Shown: positions 1 to 7,136 of the stretch, in pieces | Position numbering within the stretch: position 1 is the stretch's first letter | Layout: each line of letters opens with the position of its first letter | Assembly: GCA_023417735.1 (NCBI GenBank) | Contig: JAEZEK010000421.1 | Location: 1-8,881, forward strand | DNA: 8,881 bases | Direction of reading: 5' to 3' | DNA from: Pseudomonadota bacterium | Lineage (GTDB): Bacteria > Pseudomonadota > Alphaproteobacteria > Rhizobiales > Afifellaceae | Notes under the pieces: model-generated | Told to the model about the DNA's origin: nothing | What the model saw: only the letters and a program-made list of their open reading frames with translations | Database searches by the model: none | Program-made: the position numbers and the translations under genes

Positions 1-1194
<1,194 letters not shown>

Positions 1195-1211
1195 GCGGCG
1201 GGAGAAAGGCT

Positions 1212-1799
1212 ATGAACAGGATCATGCAGGACCCGATCTCCACGCCGCCGGCCTCCGCCTATTTCATCGAGGAGCGGCACGACCCGAACGAGACGCACAC
1301 GCTCGCCGTGCTCGTCGACAACGAGCCGGGCGTGCTCGCCCGCGTCATCGGCCTCTTCTCCGGCCGCGGCTACAACATCGAGAGCCTGACCCTCTCCGAG
1401 ACCGAGCACGCCAAGCATCTGTCGCGCATCACCATCGTGACGAACGGCACGCGCGCCGTGCTCGAGCAGATCCGCAACCAGCTCGACCGGCTCGTGCCGG
1501 TGCACCGCGTGACCGACCTCACCATCGTTGCGCGCAGCCGCGGCCAGGAGAAGCCGCTCGAGCGCGAGCTCGCGCTCCTCAAGGTGCGCGGCACCGGCGA
1601 GCACCGGATCGAGGCGCTCCGTCTCGCCACCGCCTTCAAGGCGGACGTCGTCGACGCCACGACGGAGCACTTCGTGTTCCAGCTGACCGGGCCGAGCAGC
1701 GAGATCGAGCAGTTCATCGGCATCCTCCAGCCGGTCGGCCTCGTCGAGGTCTGCCGCACCGGCGTCGCCGCCATGAACCGCGGGCCCGACCCGATGTGA
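1212..1799 (+). CDS. ilvN: Acetolactate synthase small (regulatory) subunit
   Basis: This is the regulatory subunit of acetohydroxyacid synthase. It stimulates the large subunit and, in the family, carries valine feedback inhibition through its ACT domain. The protein has 195 residues. An N-terminal extension (1-27) typical of alphaproteobacterial versions precedes the ACT domain at about 28-103 (THTLAVLVDNEPGVLARVIG, GRGYNIESLTLSETE). The C-terminal regulatory domain at about 110-190 has ERELALLKVRG and AFKADVVDAT. It is longer than E. coli IlvH (about 160 aa), mainly because of the N-terminal extension. The start is the ATG at 1212 because a purine-rich GGAGAAAGG (1201-1209) lies just before it. 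An upstream extension of the same frame runs through the ilvB coding region and is a shadow. The gene follows ilvB by 17 nt and is surely co-transcribed with it. The alternative symbol is ilvH. Confidence 0.97.
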   Translation: MNRIMQDPISTPPASAYFIEERHDPNETHTLAVLVDNEPGVLARVIGLFSGRGYNIESLTLSETEHAKHLSRITIVTNGTRAVLEQIRNQLDRLVPVHRVTDLTIVARSRGQEKPLERELALLKVRGTGEHRIEALRLATAFKADVVDATTEHFVFQLTGPSSEIEQFIGILQPVGLVEVCRTGVAAMNRGPDPM

Positions 1800-1803
1800 C
1801 GCC

Positions 1804-2397
1804 ATGTCGGCGGACCTCCTGGCGGCGCTCGCCGCCTTCGCGCTGGTCGCCTCGGTGACGCCCGGCCCCAACAATCTGATGCTGCTCGCCTCCGGCGTGA
1901 ACTTCGGCCTGCGGCGCACCGTGCCGCACATGGCCGGCATCGCCTTCGGCTTCTGCGTCCTGCTGCTCGCGGTCGGCTTCGGCCTCGGCGCGCTCTTCGA
2001 GCGGGTGCCCGCCGCGCAGGCCGTGCTCAAGCTCGCCGGGGGCTCCTACCTCCTCTTCCTCGCCTGGAAGATCGGCACCGCCCGCTCGATGGGCGACGCC
2101 GACGGCCCGGCCCGGCCGATCTCCTTCCTGCAGGCCTCGGCGTTCCAGTTCCTCAACCCGAAGGGCTGGGTGGCGGCGCTCGCCGCGATGGCCGCCTACA
2201 CGACGCCGCAGGACCACGCCGCGAGCGTCGTGCTCGTCACCGCGATCTTCATGCTGGTCGGCGTGCCCTCCATCCTGGTCTGGGCCGGCTTCGGCGTGGC
2301 GCTCCGGACCTGGCTGTCCGATCCGGTTCGCCTCAAACGGTTCAACATCGGCATGGCCGGCCTGCTGGTCCTGTCGCTCTGGCCCATGCTGCGCTGA
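1804..2397 (+). CDS. LysE/RhtB-family amino acid exporter
   Basis: This is an inner-membrane protein of 197 residues from the LysE/RhtB translocator family, which exports amino acids such as lysine, threonine, homoserine or leucine. The family signature is near the N-terminus: SVTPGPNNLMLLASGVNFG (17-35). A second family landmark, FLNPKGW, lies near residues 117-123. Hydrophobic stretches near 5-27, 38-62, 70-88, 115-133, 138-168 and 178-196 fit the usual six-helix topology. The ATG at 1804 is 4 nt after the ilvN stop and has no clear Shine-Dalgarno, so translation is probably coupled to ilvN. Placement behind ilvBN suggests, but does not prove, a branched-chain amino acid or a related metabolite as substrate. 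Substrates in this family cannot be assigned from sequence. A strong hairpin begins 26 nt after the stop, so this is likely the last gene of the ilv transcript. Confidence 0.93.
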   Translation: MSADLLAALAAFALVASVTPGPNNLMLLASGVNFGLRRTVPHMAGIAFGFCVLLLAVGFGLGALFERVPAAQAVLKLAGGSYLLFLAWKIGTARSMGDADGPARPISFLQASAFQFLNPKGWVAALAAMAAYTTPQDHAASVVLVTAIFMLVGVPSILVWAGFGVALRTWLSDPVRLKRFNIGMAGLLVLSLWPMLR

Positions 2398-2422
2398 CGA
2401 AATCGCCGCCGGGCACGAACCC

Positions 2423-2455
2423 CAGCCTCCCCTTGCGGCCCGCAAGGGGAGGCTG
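2423..2455 (+). terminator. Perfect 15-bp stem-loop downstream of the LysE-family gene; possible terminator or dispersed palindromic repeat
   Basis: The left arm 2423-2437 (CAGCCTCCCCTTGCG) is exactly complementary to 2441-2455, leaving a 3-nt loop. The hairpin starts 26 nt after the exporter stop codon and points to transcript termination or 3'-end protection of the ilv transcript. There is no T-tract after it (AATGC follows), so it is not a classical intrinsic terminator. The CCTCCCCTTGCGG core resembles palindromic units that I recall being scattered between genes in rhizobial genomes; that similarity is from memory. Confidence 0.6.
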
Positions 2456-2548
2456 AATGCCGTACAGGTCGCCGGTGCCGGCGCGGGATCCGGCGGTGAC
2501 GCGCGGCTGCGATCCTTCGGCCGAGGCCGCAGGCCGTCCGCGCCGTCT

Positions 2549-2586
2549 TTGAGGCAAGCGGCTCGAGGCGTATGCTACCCGCCTCG
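2549..2586 (+). promoter_or_regulatory. Candidate promoter of the exported six-Cys protein gene, with an inverted repeat around the -10
   Basis: A -35-like TTGAGG (2549-2554) and a -10-like TATGCT (2571-2576) are separated by 16 nt, placing a start of transcription about 28 nt before the ATG at 2612. A 7-bp inverted repeat, CGAGGCG (2564-2570) and CGCCTCG (2580-2586), brackets the -10 box and could be an operator or a chance feature of GC-rich DNA. The rest of the 214-nt gap after the exporter gene (2456-2548) shows nothing else that I recognise. Confidence 0.35.
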
Positions 2587-2611
2587 CCCTGAAGCGGACG
2601 CGGAGGCGGAC

Positions 2612-3040
2612 ATGGCGAACGGCAAGCTCCTCGCGCTGGCATGTCTCGGCGCAATCCTGCTCTCGGCGGGCCGCGCACCGGCCGCGGACCTCTGCCTCGA
2701 CATGCGGCTCCGGTGCAACGGGTTCGAGCCGAACTGGCAGTTCACCACCGGCCGGGACGCGGCCGGGAACACGATCGTCCGTTTCGTCGATCCGGAGAAC
2801 CCGAACTGGCAGACGCAGCCGCTCGTCATCCGGAGCTGCCTCCTGCAGGGCAGCCCGAACGATTTCGAGATCAGCACGGCCGAGCCGCTCGGGCTCCTCG
2901 GCAACATCACCGAGCAGACCTGCATCGAGCCGAACGGCGACCGCGCCGGCTTCTCGATCAATGCGACCTTCAACCAGGGCGCCCTGACCTCGTCCCCGCG
3001 CGAGGTCGGCGGTACGGGCTGCTGCCGCCGCGCGGAGTGA
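2612..3040 (+). CDS. Small exported protein with six cysteines in the mature part, function unknown
   Basis: The protein has 142 residues. Residues 1-25 form a type I signal peptide: basic K5, the hydrophobic run LLALACLGAILLS, and cleavage expected after APAA (22-25). The mature part of about 117 residues has Cys at 28, 35, 76, 104, 137 and 138, an even number that could form disulfides in the periplasm. C35-N-G-F-E-P-N-W42 resembles the G-x-E-P-x-W motif of a poorly characterised envelope protein group (COG3650-like, sometimes next to HslJ/META domains), and the C-terminal GCCR fits the same impression; this link is weak and from memory. The ATG at 2612 is chosen because GGAGG (2602-2606) sits 5 nt upstream and the signal peptide begins there; a longer frame from a TTG at 2549 would bury the signal peptide. 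The gene stands alone between two hairpin or promoter regions. No enzyme function can be assigned. Confidence 0.8.
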   Translation: MANGKLLALACLGAILLSAGRAPAADLCLDMRLRCNGFEPNWQFTTGRDAAGNTIVRFVDPENPNWQTQPLVIRSCLLQGSPNDFEISTAEPLGLLGNITEQTCIEPNGDRAGFSINATFNQGALTSSPREVGGTGCCRRAE

Positions 3041-3080
3041 GGGTCCAGGCGGGGGCTCGCGGAAGCAAGACCCGGATTGG

Positions 3081-3102
3081 GTTCTTGTTGTGTTCTTGCC
3101 GT
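3081..3102 (+). repeat. Two tandem 11-bp repeats in the vapB upstream region; possible operator and promoter
   Basis: GTTCTTGTTGT (3081-3091) is followed directly by GTTCTTGCCGT (3092-3102), 9 of 11 bases identical. The period is about one helical turn, so both copies would face the same side of the DNA. A weak -35/-10 pair overlaps them (TTCTTG 3082-3087, then TAGATG 3104-3109). An inverted CTAGA/TCTAG pair (3110-3114 and 3124-3128) lies between them and vapB. VapB-type antitoxins usually repress their own promoter, so this is a plausible binding region. The stretch is visibly richer in A and T than its neighbours. Confidence 0.4.
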
Positions 3103-3141
3103 GTAGATGCTAGAAGCGTTGCCTCTAGACGAGGGTTGCTG

Positions 3142-3389
3142 ATGGCCATTCACGTTCGCGATCCGGAAACGGATTCGCTCGTCCGGCGCCTCGCCCGGCG
3201 AAAGGGTGTCGGCCTCACCGACGCGATCCGGGAGGCGGTCGCCAACGAGCTCGAGCGGGACGAGAAAGCGCTCTCTCTCTCTGGGACCGTACCGCGGACA
3301 TCCGGGCTGACATCGCCTCGTGGCCCCGAACCGGGCTCCAAGCCGACAAGGCGTTCTACGACAGCCTCTATAATCGAGAGGACCGCTGA
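3142..3389 (+). pseudogene. vapB: VapB-family antitoxin, reading frame broken in a (CT)6 run
   Basis: VapB antitoxins bind and neutralise the partner VapC RNase with their C-terminus and bind their own promoter with the N-terminus. Translation from the ATG at 3142, with GAGGG (3131-3135) 6 nt upstream, gives MAIHVRDPETDSLVRRLARR and then KGVGLTDAIREAVANELERD, a good match to the short PSK-type VapB antitoxins. After codon 43 comes (CT)6 at 3271-3282. As written, the frame then continues into unrelated sequence to a stop at 3436-3438 (98 aa), overlapping vapC by 50 nt. With one CT unit fewer, the frame reads LSLWDRTADIRADIASWPRT and continues to residue 81, ending at TGA 3387-3389. That stop shares its A with the vapC ATG, the normal vapBC junction. 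The toxin-binding half is therefore out of frame by exactly one repeat unit. This may be a real mutation, a phase-variable tract or a sequencing error. Confidence 0.85.
3271..3282 (+). repeat. (CT)6 dinucleotide tract at the vapB frameshift
   Basis: Six uninterrupted CT units directly follow the codon for Ala43 of vapB. Loss of one unit restores the antitoxin frame exactly through to the TGATG junction with vapC. Short dinucleotide runs can gain or lose units by slipped-strand mispairing, so this is both the likely mutation site and a possible on/off switch. Confidence 0.9.
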
Positions 3390-3781
3390 TGTTCGTGGAT
3401 GCCTCCGCGTTGGTGGCAATTCTGGCCGGGGAAGGTGATGGCCGGGACCTGGCGCGCCGCCTGGATGCCGCTGAACGGAGGATCAGCTCGCCGATCGCGC
3501 TTTTCGAAGCGGCCCTGGCCATCACCCGCACGCACAGGCGTGGCGTTGTAGACGCCGACCTGAAGATCCGCGAGTTCGCGCGGCGTGCCGGGATCGTGGT
3601 GGAGCCGATCGGCGCTGCAGTGGGCGTGTTGGCCTTGGCGGCGCATGAGCGGTACGGCAAGGGGAGCGGCCATCCTGCGCAACTCAGTCTCGGGGATTGC
3701 TTTGCCTATGCGATGGCGAGGCACCACGGCGTCGGGCTCCTCTACAAGGGCGACGAGTTCGCCCGGACCGATCTTGCCTGA
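3389..3781 (+). CDS. vapC: VapC-family PIN-domain ribonuclease toxin
   Basis: The protein is a type II toxin of 130 residues with a PIN fold. VapC toxins cleave tRNA or rRNA in a metal-dependent way and stop translation when not held by VapB. The four expected acidic positions are present: D4 in MFVDASAL, E40 in SPIALFEAAL, D103 in LSLGDCFAYA, and D122 and/or D128 in YKGDEFARTDL. The length is normal for the family and nothing suggests truncation, so the toxin looks catalytically intact although the antitoxin is out of frame. The ATG at 3389 overlaps by one base the TGA that ends the restored vapB frame, implying translational coupling in the ancestral operon. Codon choice (for example GTT, GAT, TTG) is less GC-biased than in the ilv and pro genes, in keeping with an acquired module. 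The RNA target cannot be told from sequence. Confidence 0.93.
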   Translation: MFVDASALVAILAGEGDGRDLARRLDAAERRISSPIALFEAALAITRTHRRGVVDADLKIREFARRAGIVVEPIGAAVGVLALAAHERYGKGSGHPAQLSLGDCFAYAMARHHGVGLLYKGDEFARTDLA

Positions 3782-3790
3782 GCCTCGCCG

Positions 3791-4915
3791 TTGAAGCTTT
3801 CCCCGCAGCAGGACGAGGCGCTGAAGGCGGTCGCGCGCTGGCTGAAGGCCGGCGGACCCCAGGTCTTCCGCCTGTTCGGCTTCGCCGGCACCGGCAAGAC
3901 GACGCTCGCGCGCATCCTGGCTGAGGACGTCGACGGCGACGTTCTGTTCGCCGCCTTCACGGGCAAGGCCGCGCAGGTGCTGCGCAACAAGGGCTGCGCG
4001 AACGCGCGCACCATCCACTCCCTGATCTACCGCCCGCGCGGCGAGAAGGAGGAGGAAGAGACGGGCGAGATCGCGCCCGCCTTCTCGCTGAACCGCACCA
4101 GCCCGGTCGCCAAGGCGAAGCTCATCGTCGTCGACGAATGCTCGATGGTCGACGAGGCGCTCGGCCGTGACCTCCTCTCCTTCGGCACGCCCGTCCTGGT
4201 GCTCGGCGATCCCGGCCAGCTTCCGCCGGTGAAGTCGGCCGACGGCGGCGGCGGCTTCTTCACCGAGCACGAGCCCGACGTGCTGCTCACGGAGGTGCAC
4301 CGCCAGGCGCGCGACAATCCGATCATCGCGCTCGCCCACGAGGTGCGCCAGGGCGGCACGCCCGCGCTCGGGAGCTACGGCGAGAGCCGGGTCATCGGCC
4401 GCCGCGACATCGACGCCGAACAGGTGCTGGCGGCCGACCAGGTGCTCGTCGGTACCAACCGCACCAGGCGCCTCTACAACCAGCGCATCCGGTCGCTGAA
4501 GGGCTTCGAGGGGCCGCTCCCGGCGACGGGCGACAAGCTCGTCTGCCTGCGCAACAATTCCGAGAAGGGTCTGCTCAACGGCGGGCTGTGGCGCGTCACC
4601 TCGCTCGGCACGCGCCCGGGCCCAGCTCTCACCATGCTCGTCCGCTCCGAGGAGGAGGGCAAGCACGGGCCGTCGGCCCGGATCCGGGTGCTGAAGGCGC
4701 TCTTCGAGGACGGGCCCGAGGCGGTGCCCTGGCCGATGCGGAAGAACTCCGACGAGTTCGACTACGGCTACGCCCTCACCGTCCACAAGGCGCAGGGCTC
4801 GCAATGGGACCGGATCGTGCTCTTCGACGAGAGCTGGGCGTTCCGGGAGACGCGCGAGCGCTGGCTCTACACCGCCATCACGCGCGCCGCCGAAGCGATA
4901 ACCATCGTCAGGTGA
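3791..4915 (+). CDS. RecD-like superfamily 1 ATP-dependent DNA helicase
   Basis: This stand-alone helicase of 374 residues resembles RecD (exonuclease V alpha) and phage Dda, which translocate on DNA using ATP. Motifs run in the expected order. LSPQQDEAL (3-11) is the Q-motif-like start; GFAGTGKTT (30-38) is Walker A; FTGKAAQVLR (56-65) is motif Ia; VVDECSMVD (113-121) is Walker B; GDPGQLPPV (139-147) is motif III; TEVHRQA (167-173) is motif IV. The C-terminus has GYALTVHKAQG (326-336, motif V) and YTAITRA (360-366, motif VI). No nuclease domain is seen. The start is the TTG at 3791. The vapC stop at 3779-3781 lies in the same frame 9 nt upstream, so no earlier start is possible, and the Q-motif begins at once. 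No clear Shine-Dalgarno is visible, so coupling to vapC is likely. A role in repair or recombination is inferred from the family only; the substrate is unknown. Confidence 0.92.
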   Translation: MKLSPQQDEALKAVARWLKAGGPQVFRLFGFAGTGKTTLARILAEDVDGDVLFAAFTGKAAQVLRNKGCANARTIHSLIYRPRGEKEEEETGEIAPAFSLNRTSPVAKAKLIVVDECSMVDEALGRDLLSFGTPVLVLGDPGQLPPVKSADGGGGFFTEHEPDVLLTEVHRQARDNPIIALAHEVRQGGTPALGSYGESRVIGRRDIDAEQVLAADQVLVGTNRTRRLYNQRIRSLKGFEGPLPATGDKLVCLRNNSEKGLLNGGLWRVTSLGTRPGPALTMLVRSEEEGKHGPSARIRVLKALFEDGPEAVPWPMRKNSDEFDYGYALTVHKAQGSQWDRIVLFDESWAFRETRERWLYTAITRAAEAITIVR

Positions 4916-4922
4916 GCCGACG

Positions 4923-4964
4923 CAACATTGTTGTGCAGACCGGAGCTCCGCCGGCATCGGCGGA
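4923..4964 (+). terminator. Cluster of inverted repeats after the helicase gene; weak terminator candidate
   Basis: Eight bases after the helicase stop there is an 11-bp palindrome CAACATTGTTG (4923-4933), then a 10-bp palindrome CGGAGCTCCG (4941-4950), then a 7-bp stem TCCGCCG/CGGCGGA (4947-4953 and 4958-4964) with loop GCAT. The last two share bases 4947-4950 and could be alternative structures. No T-run follows, so termination is only a guess. The rest of the gap to 5106 shows no gene; only the ribosome binding site of the next gene is clear. Confidence 0.35.
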
Positions 4965-5106
4965 AACGAGCGGCCGGGGCAGGAAACCGTTTCCCCCGCG
5001 GCACGCAAAACGGCGCTCACGTCGGAGCCTTAGATCGCCCTTCATTCGATGCGCGAGGCTCGCCCTCTCATCGGGGCCTCCCGCGCAATGACTTGGAGGA
5101 AGGACG

Positions 5107-5742
5107 ATGACTTTGAAGTTCAGGACGGCCGTGGCGGCCCTCACCCTGCTTTCCGCCGGCGCAGTCGCGCACGAGCTCCGCTCGCCCATGGTCGAGCCCA
5201 CCCTGGACGAAGTTCGCGCAGTCACGGAAAAGTACCGCGACGTCAACGTCGCGCTTGCCGAAGGCTTCATCCGTGATCCCGGGGACATCTGCGAGACGGC
5301 CGACATGATGGGCCTCCCGGCCGAACGGGGCGGGATGGGCATCCACTTCTTCCGGCCCGACCTGCTCGGCATCACGGCCCCGCCCAATCCGCGTGTGGAC
5401 GGCAACGGCACGCATACGGATTTCCTGCAGCCGTCGATTCTCATCTACGAGCCGCAGGCGGACGGCTCGCTCGAGCTCGTCGCCGTCGAGAACCTCGTGT
5501 TCGCGAAGGCGTGGAAGGAGGCGGGCCACGACGCGCCGCCCACGTTCCAGGGCGTCGCCTATGACCACATGGTCGACGATCCGGCGACGGCGCTCGACGA
5601 GGCGCACATGTTCGAGCCGCATTACGACCGCCACGTCTGGATCTGGCGGGACAATCCGGACGGCGTCTTCGCCCAGTTCAATCCGACGGTCAGCTGCGCC
5701 CACCACAAGGGCGGCGATCGCCAGCAGCACGCGCATCGCTGA
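5107..5742 (+). CDS. Exported histidine-rich protein of unknown function; mature N-terminus predicted to be His
   Basis: The protein has 211 residues. Residues 1-21 are a clear type I signal peptide (K4, R6, hydrophobic 8-20, cleavage after A-V-A), so the mature protein should begin with H22-E-L-R and act in the periplasm or outside. The mature part has two cysteines (C62, C197) that could form a disulfide, and twelve His: 22, 80, 103, 141, 154, 167, 172, 176, 199, 200, 208 and 210. Motif-like stretches are MGIHFFRPDLLG (77-88), SILIYEPQADGSLELVAVEN (110-129), FEPHYDRHVWIWRDNPDG (169-186) and FAQFNPTVSC (188-197), followed by a His-rich tail. I recall similar proteins annotated as hypothetical in proteobacteria, but no named domain. 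Clustered His suggest metal binding, which is inference. GGAGG at 5095-5099, 7 nt upstream, fixes the ATG at 5107. The gene appears to be its own unit. Confidence 0.85.
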   Translation: MTLKFRTAVAALTLLSAGAVAHELRSPMVEPTLDEVRAVTEKYRDVNVALAEGFIRDPGDICETADMMGLPAERGGMGIHFFRPDLLGITAPPNPRVDGNGTHTDFLQPSILIYEPQADGSLELVAVENLVFAKAWKEAGHDAPPTFQGVAYDHMVDDPATALDEAHMFEPHYDRHVWIWRDNPDGVFAQFNPTVSCAHHKGGDRQQHAHR

Positions 5743-5758
5743 AGCATCCGCGAAGGCA

Positions 5759-5795
5759 CGCAGCGCGCCGGACGCGACAGCGCCGGCGCGCTGCG
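5759..5795 (+). terminator. 13-bp perfect stem-loop between the exported protein gene and proA
   Basis: CGCAGCGCGCCGG (5759-5771) pairs perfectly with 5783-5795 around an 11-nt loop, starting 17 nt after the exported-protein stop. It is a strong GC-only hairpin without a T-tract. It may end or protect the upstream transcript. It also overlaps the candidate proA promoter: the -35 lies in the loop and the -10 begins 2 nt after the right arm. A regulatory role is therefore equally possible. Confidence 0.55.
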
Positions 5796-5802
5796 CTATA
5801 GG
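5774..5802 (+). promoter_or_regulatory. Candidate promoter for proA-nadD
   Basis: GCGACA (5774-5779) is an acceptable -35 and TATAGG (5797-5802) a good -10, with a 17-nt spacer. The predicted start of transcription is near 5809, giving a leader of roughly 23 nt before the proA ATG at 5832. No clear Shine-Dalgarno is seen in that leader. The element is predicted by eye only. Confidence 0.4.
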
Positions 5803-5831
5803 GGCCGGAACAGCGAAGACCGGCCCTCGAG

Positions 5832-7136
5832 ATGACGATGCAAGCGAGCCGCGGCGCTCACGCCATAGCCGAACCCGAGACAGTCGAAGCGGTCATGCGC
5901 CGGATCGGCGCGGAGGCGAAGCGGGCGGCCGCCCTGTTGGCCACGGCCCCGACCGATGCCAAGGACCGCGCGCTGAAGGAGGCGGCGTCGGCGCTTCGGC
6001 GCAGCACGGCCGCGCTGCTCGCCGCCAATGCCGAGGACGTCGCCGCGATGCGCGCCGGCGGGGCAAGCGGCGCCATGATCGACCGCGGCACGCTCGACCC
6101 GGGCCGCATCGAAGGGATCGCCGCTTCGCTGGAGGCGATCGCTGCGCTCCCCGATCCGGTCGGCAGCGTGATCGCGGAATGGGATCGGCCGAACGGGCTC
6201 CACATCGAGCGCGTGCGCACGCCGATTGGCGTCGTCGGCGTGATCTTCGAGAGCCGTCCCAACGTCACCGCCGATGCCGGCGGGCTCTGCCTCAAGGCCG
6301 GCAACGCCGTCATCCTGCGCGGCGGCTCCGACACCCACGGGACGTCCGCCGCCATTCATGCCTGCCTCGTCGGGGGGCTCCGCGCCGCCGGCCTGCCGGA
6401 GGCGGCGATCCAGCTCGTCCCCACCACCGACCGCGCTGCGGTCGGCGCCATGCTGAGCGGCCTCGACGGCGCCGGCGCCGTGATCGTGCCGCGCGGCGGC
6501 AAGAGCCTCGTGACGCGCGTCCAGGAGGAGGCGCGCGTGCCGGTGTTCGCGCATCTGGAAGGCGTCTGCCACGTCTATGTGCATGGCCCCGTCGACCTCG
6601 ACATGGCGAAGCGGATCGTCGTCAACGCCAAGATGCGGCGCACCGGCATCTGCGGCGCCGCAGAGACGCTGCTCGTCGACGCGGCGGTCGCCGACACGCA
6701 TCTGAAGCCGCTCGTGGAAGCCTTGTCCGCCGCCGGCTGCGAGATCCGCGGCGACGAGCGCACCCGCGCCGCGTGGCCCGAGGCCAGGGCGGCGAGCGAG
6801 GCGGACTGGTACGCCGAGTATCTCGACGCCGTCATCGCCGTGAAGGTCGTGGACGGGCTCGACGCCGCCATCCGGCATGTCGCGGCCTACGGCTCGCACC
6901 ACACCGACGCGATCCTGACCGGCGATGCGGCCGCCGCCGAGCGCTTCATGAACGAGGTCGATTCGGCGATCGTCATGCACAACGCCTCGACCCAGTTCGC
7001 CGATGGCGGCGAGTTCGGCATGGGCGCGGAGATCGGCATCGCGACCGGCAAGATGCATGCGCGCGGGCCGGTCGGGGTCGAGCAGCTGACGAGCTTCAAG
7101 TACCGCGTGCGCGGAACGGGCCAGACCCGTCCTTGA
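5832..7136 (+). CDS. proA: Glutamate-5-semialdehyde dehydrogenase (gamma-glutamyl phosphate reductase)
   Basis: ProA reduces gamma-glutamyl phosphate with NADPH to glutamate-5-semialdehyde, the second step of proline synthesis, in the cytoplasm. The 434-residue protein is slightly longer than E. coli ProA (417) because of the N-terminus. Landmarks of this aldehyde dehydrogenase relative include [20 protein letters not shown] followed by [20 protein letters not shown], which is nucleotide and substrate binding. Others are [33 protein letters not shown], the catalytic Cys274 in [14 protein letters not shown], and the C-terminal [20 protein letters not shown] with [13 protein letters not shown]. 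Two ATG codons (5832 and 5838) are possible starts; the first is used here. The stop overlaps the nadD start by 4 nt, so the two genes are coupled. The partner gene proB, which often lies just upstream of proA in this group, is not in the window; an unrelated exported protein gene is there instead. Confidence 0.97.
   Translation: MTMQASRGAHAIAEPETVEAVMRRIGAEAKRAAALLATAPTDAKDRALKEAASALRRSTAALLAANAEDVAAMRAGGASGAMIDRGTLDPGRIEGIAASLEAIAALPDPVGSVIAEWDRPNGLHIERVRTPIGVVGVIFESRPNVTADAGGLCLKAGNAVILRGGSDTHGTSAAIHACLVGGLRAAGLPEAAIQLVPTTDRAAVGAMLSGLDGAGAVIVPRGGKSLVTRVQEEARVPVFAHLEGVCHVYVHGPVDLDMAKRIVVNAKMRRTGICGAAETLLVDAAVADTHLKPLVEALSAAGCEIRGDERTRAAWPEARAASEADWYAEYLDAVIAVKVVDGLDAAIRHVAAYGSHHTDAILTGDAAAAERFMNEVDSAIVMHNASTQFADGGEFGMGAEIGIATGKMHARGPVGVEQLTSFKYRVRGTGQTRP

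Noticed and set aside
2641..3141. Upstream extension of the vapB frame through the six-Cys protein gene
   Set aside because: Arg/Pro-rich shadow translation; a Shine-Dalgarno (GAGGG) and the family N-terminus fix the vapB start at 3142.
3271..3282. Programmed ribosomal -1 frameshift site in vapB
   Set aside because: The shift needed is formally -1, but no X-XXY-YYZ heptamer or obvious downstream pseudoknot is present. Repeat-unit slippage or a sequence error explains it better.
3368..5020. Long open frame on the - strand (550 codons) across vapC and the helicase
   Set aside because: It is antisense to two genes with clear motifs, has Arg/Ala/Glu-rich low-complexity composition, and shows no known domain. 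High GC removes stop codons in this frame.
4916..5106. Small gene or structured RNA in the gap after the helicase
   Set aside because: Frames here lack a ribosome binding site and recognisable protein; only short palindromes are seen, with no riboswitch-like or tRNA-like fold.
5796..7058. Long - strand open frame opposite proA
   Set aside because: Follows the codon periodicity of proA in a GC-rich genome and has no family motif.
5393..7132. 580-codon extension of the nadD frame upstream through proA
   Set aside because: Extremely Arg-rich translation typical of an out-of-frame GC-rich gene. NadD begins at the TTG overlapping the proA stop.
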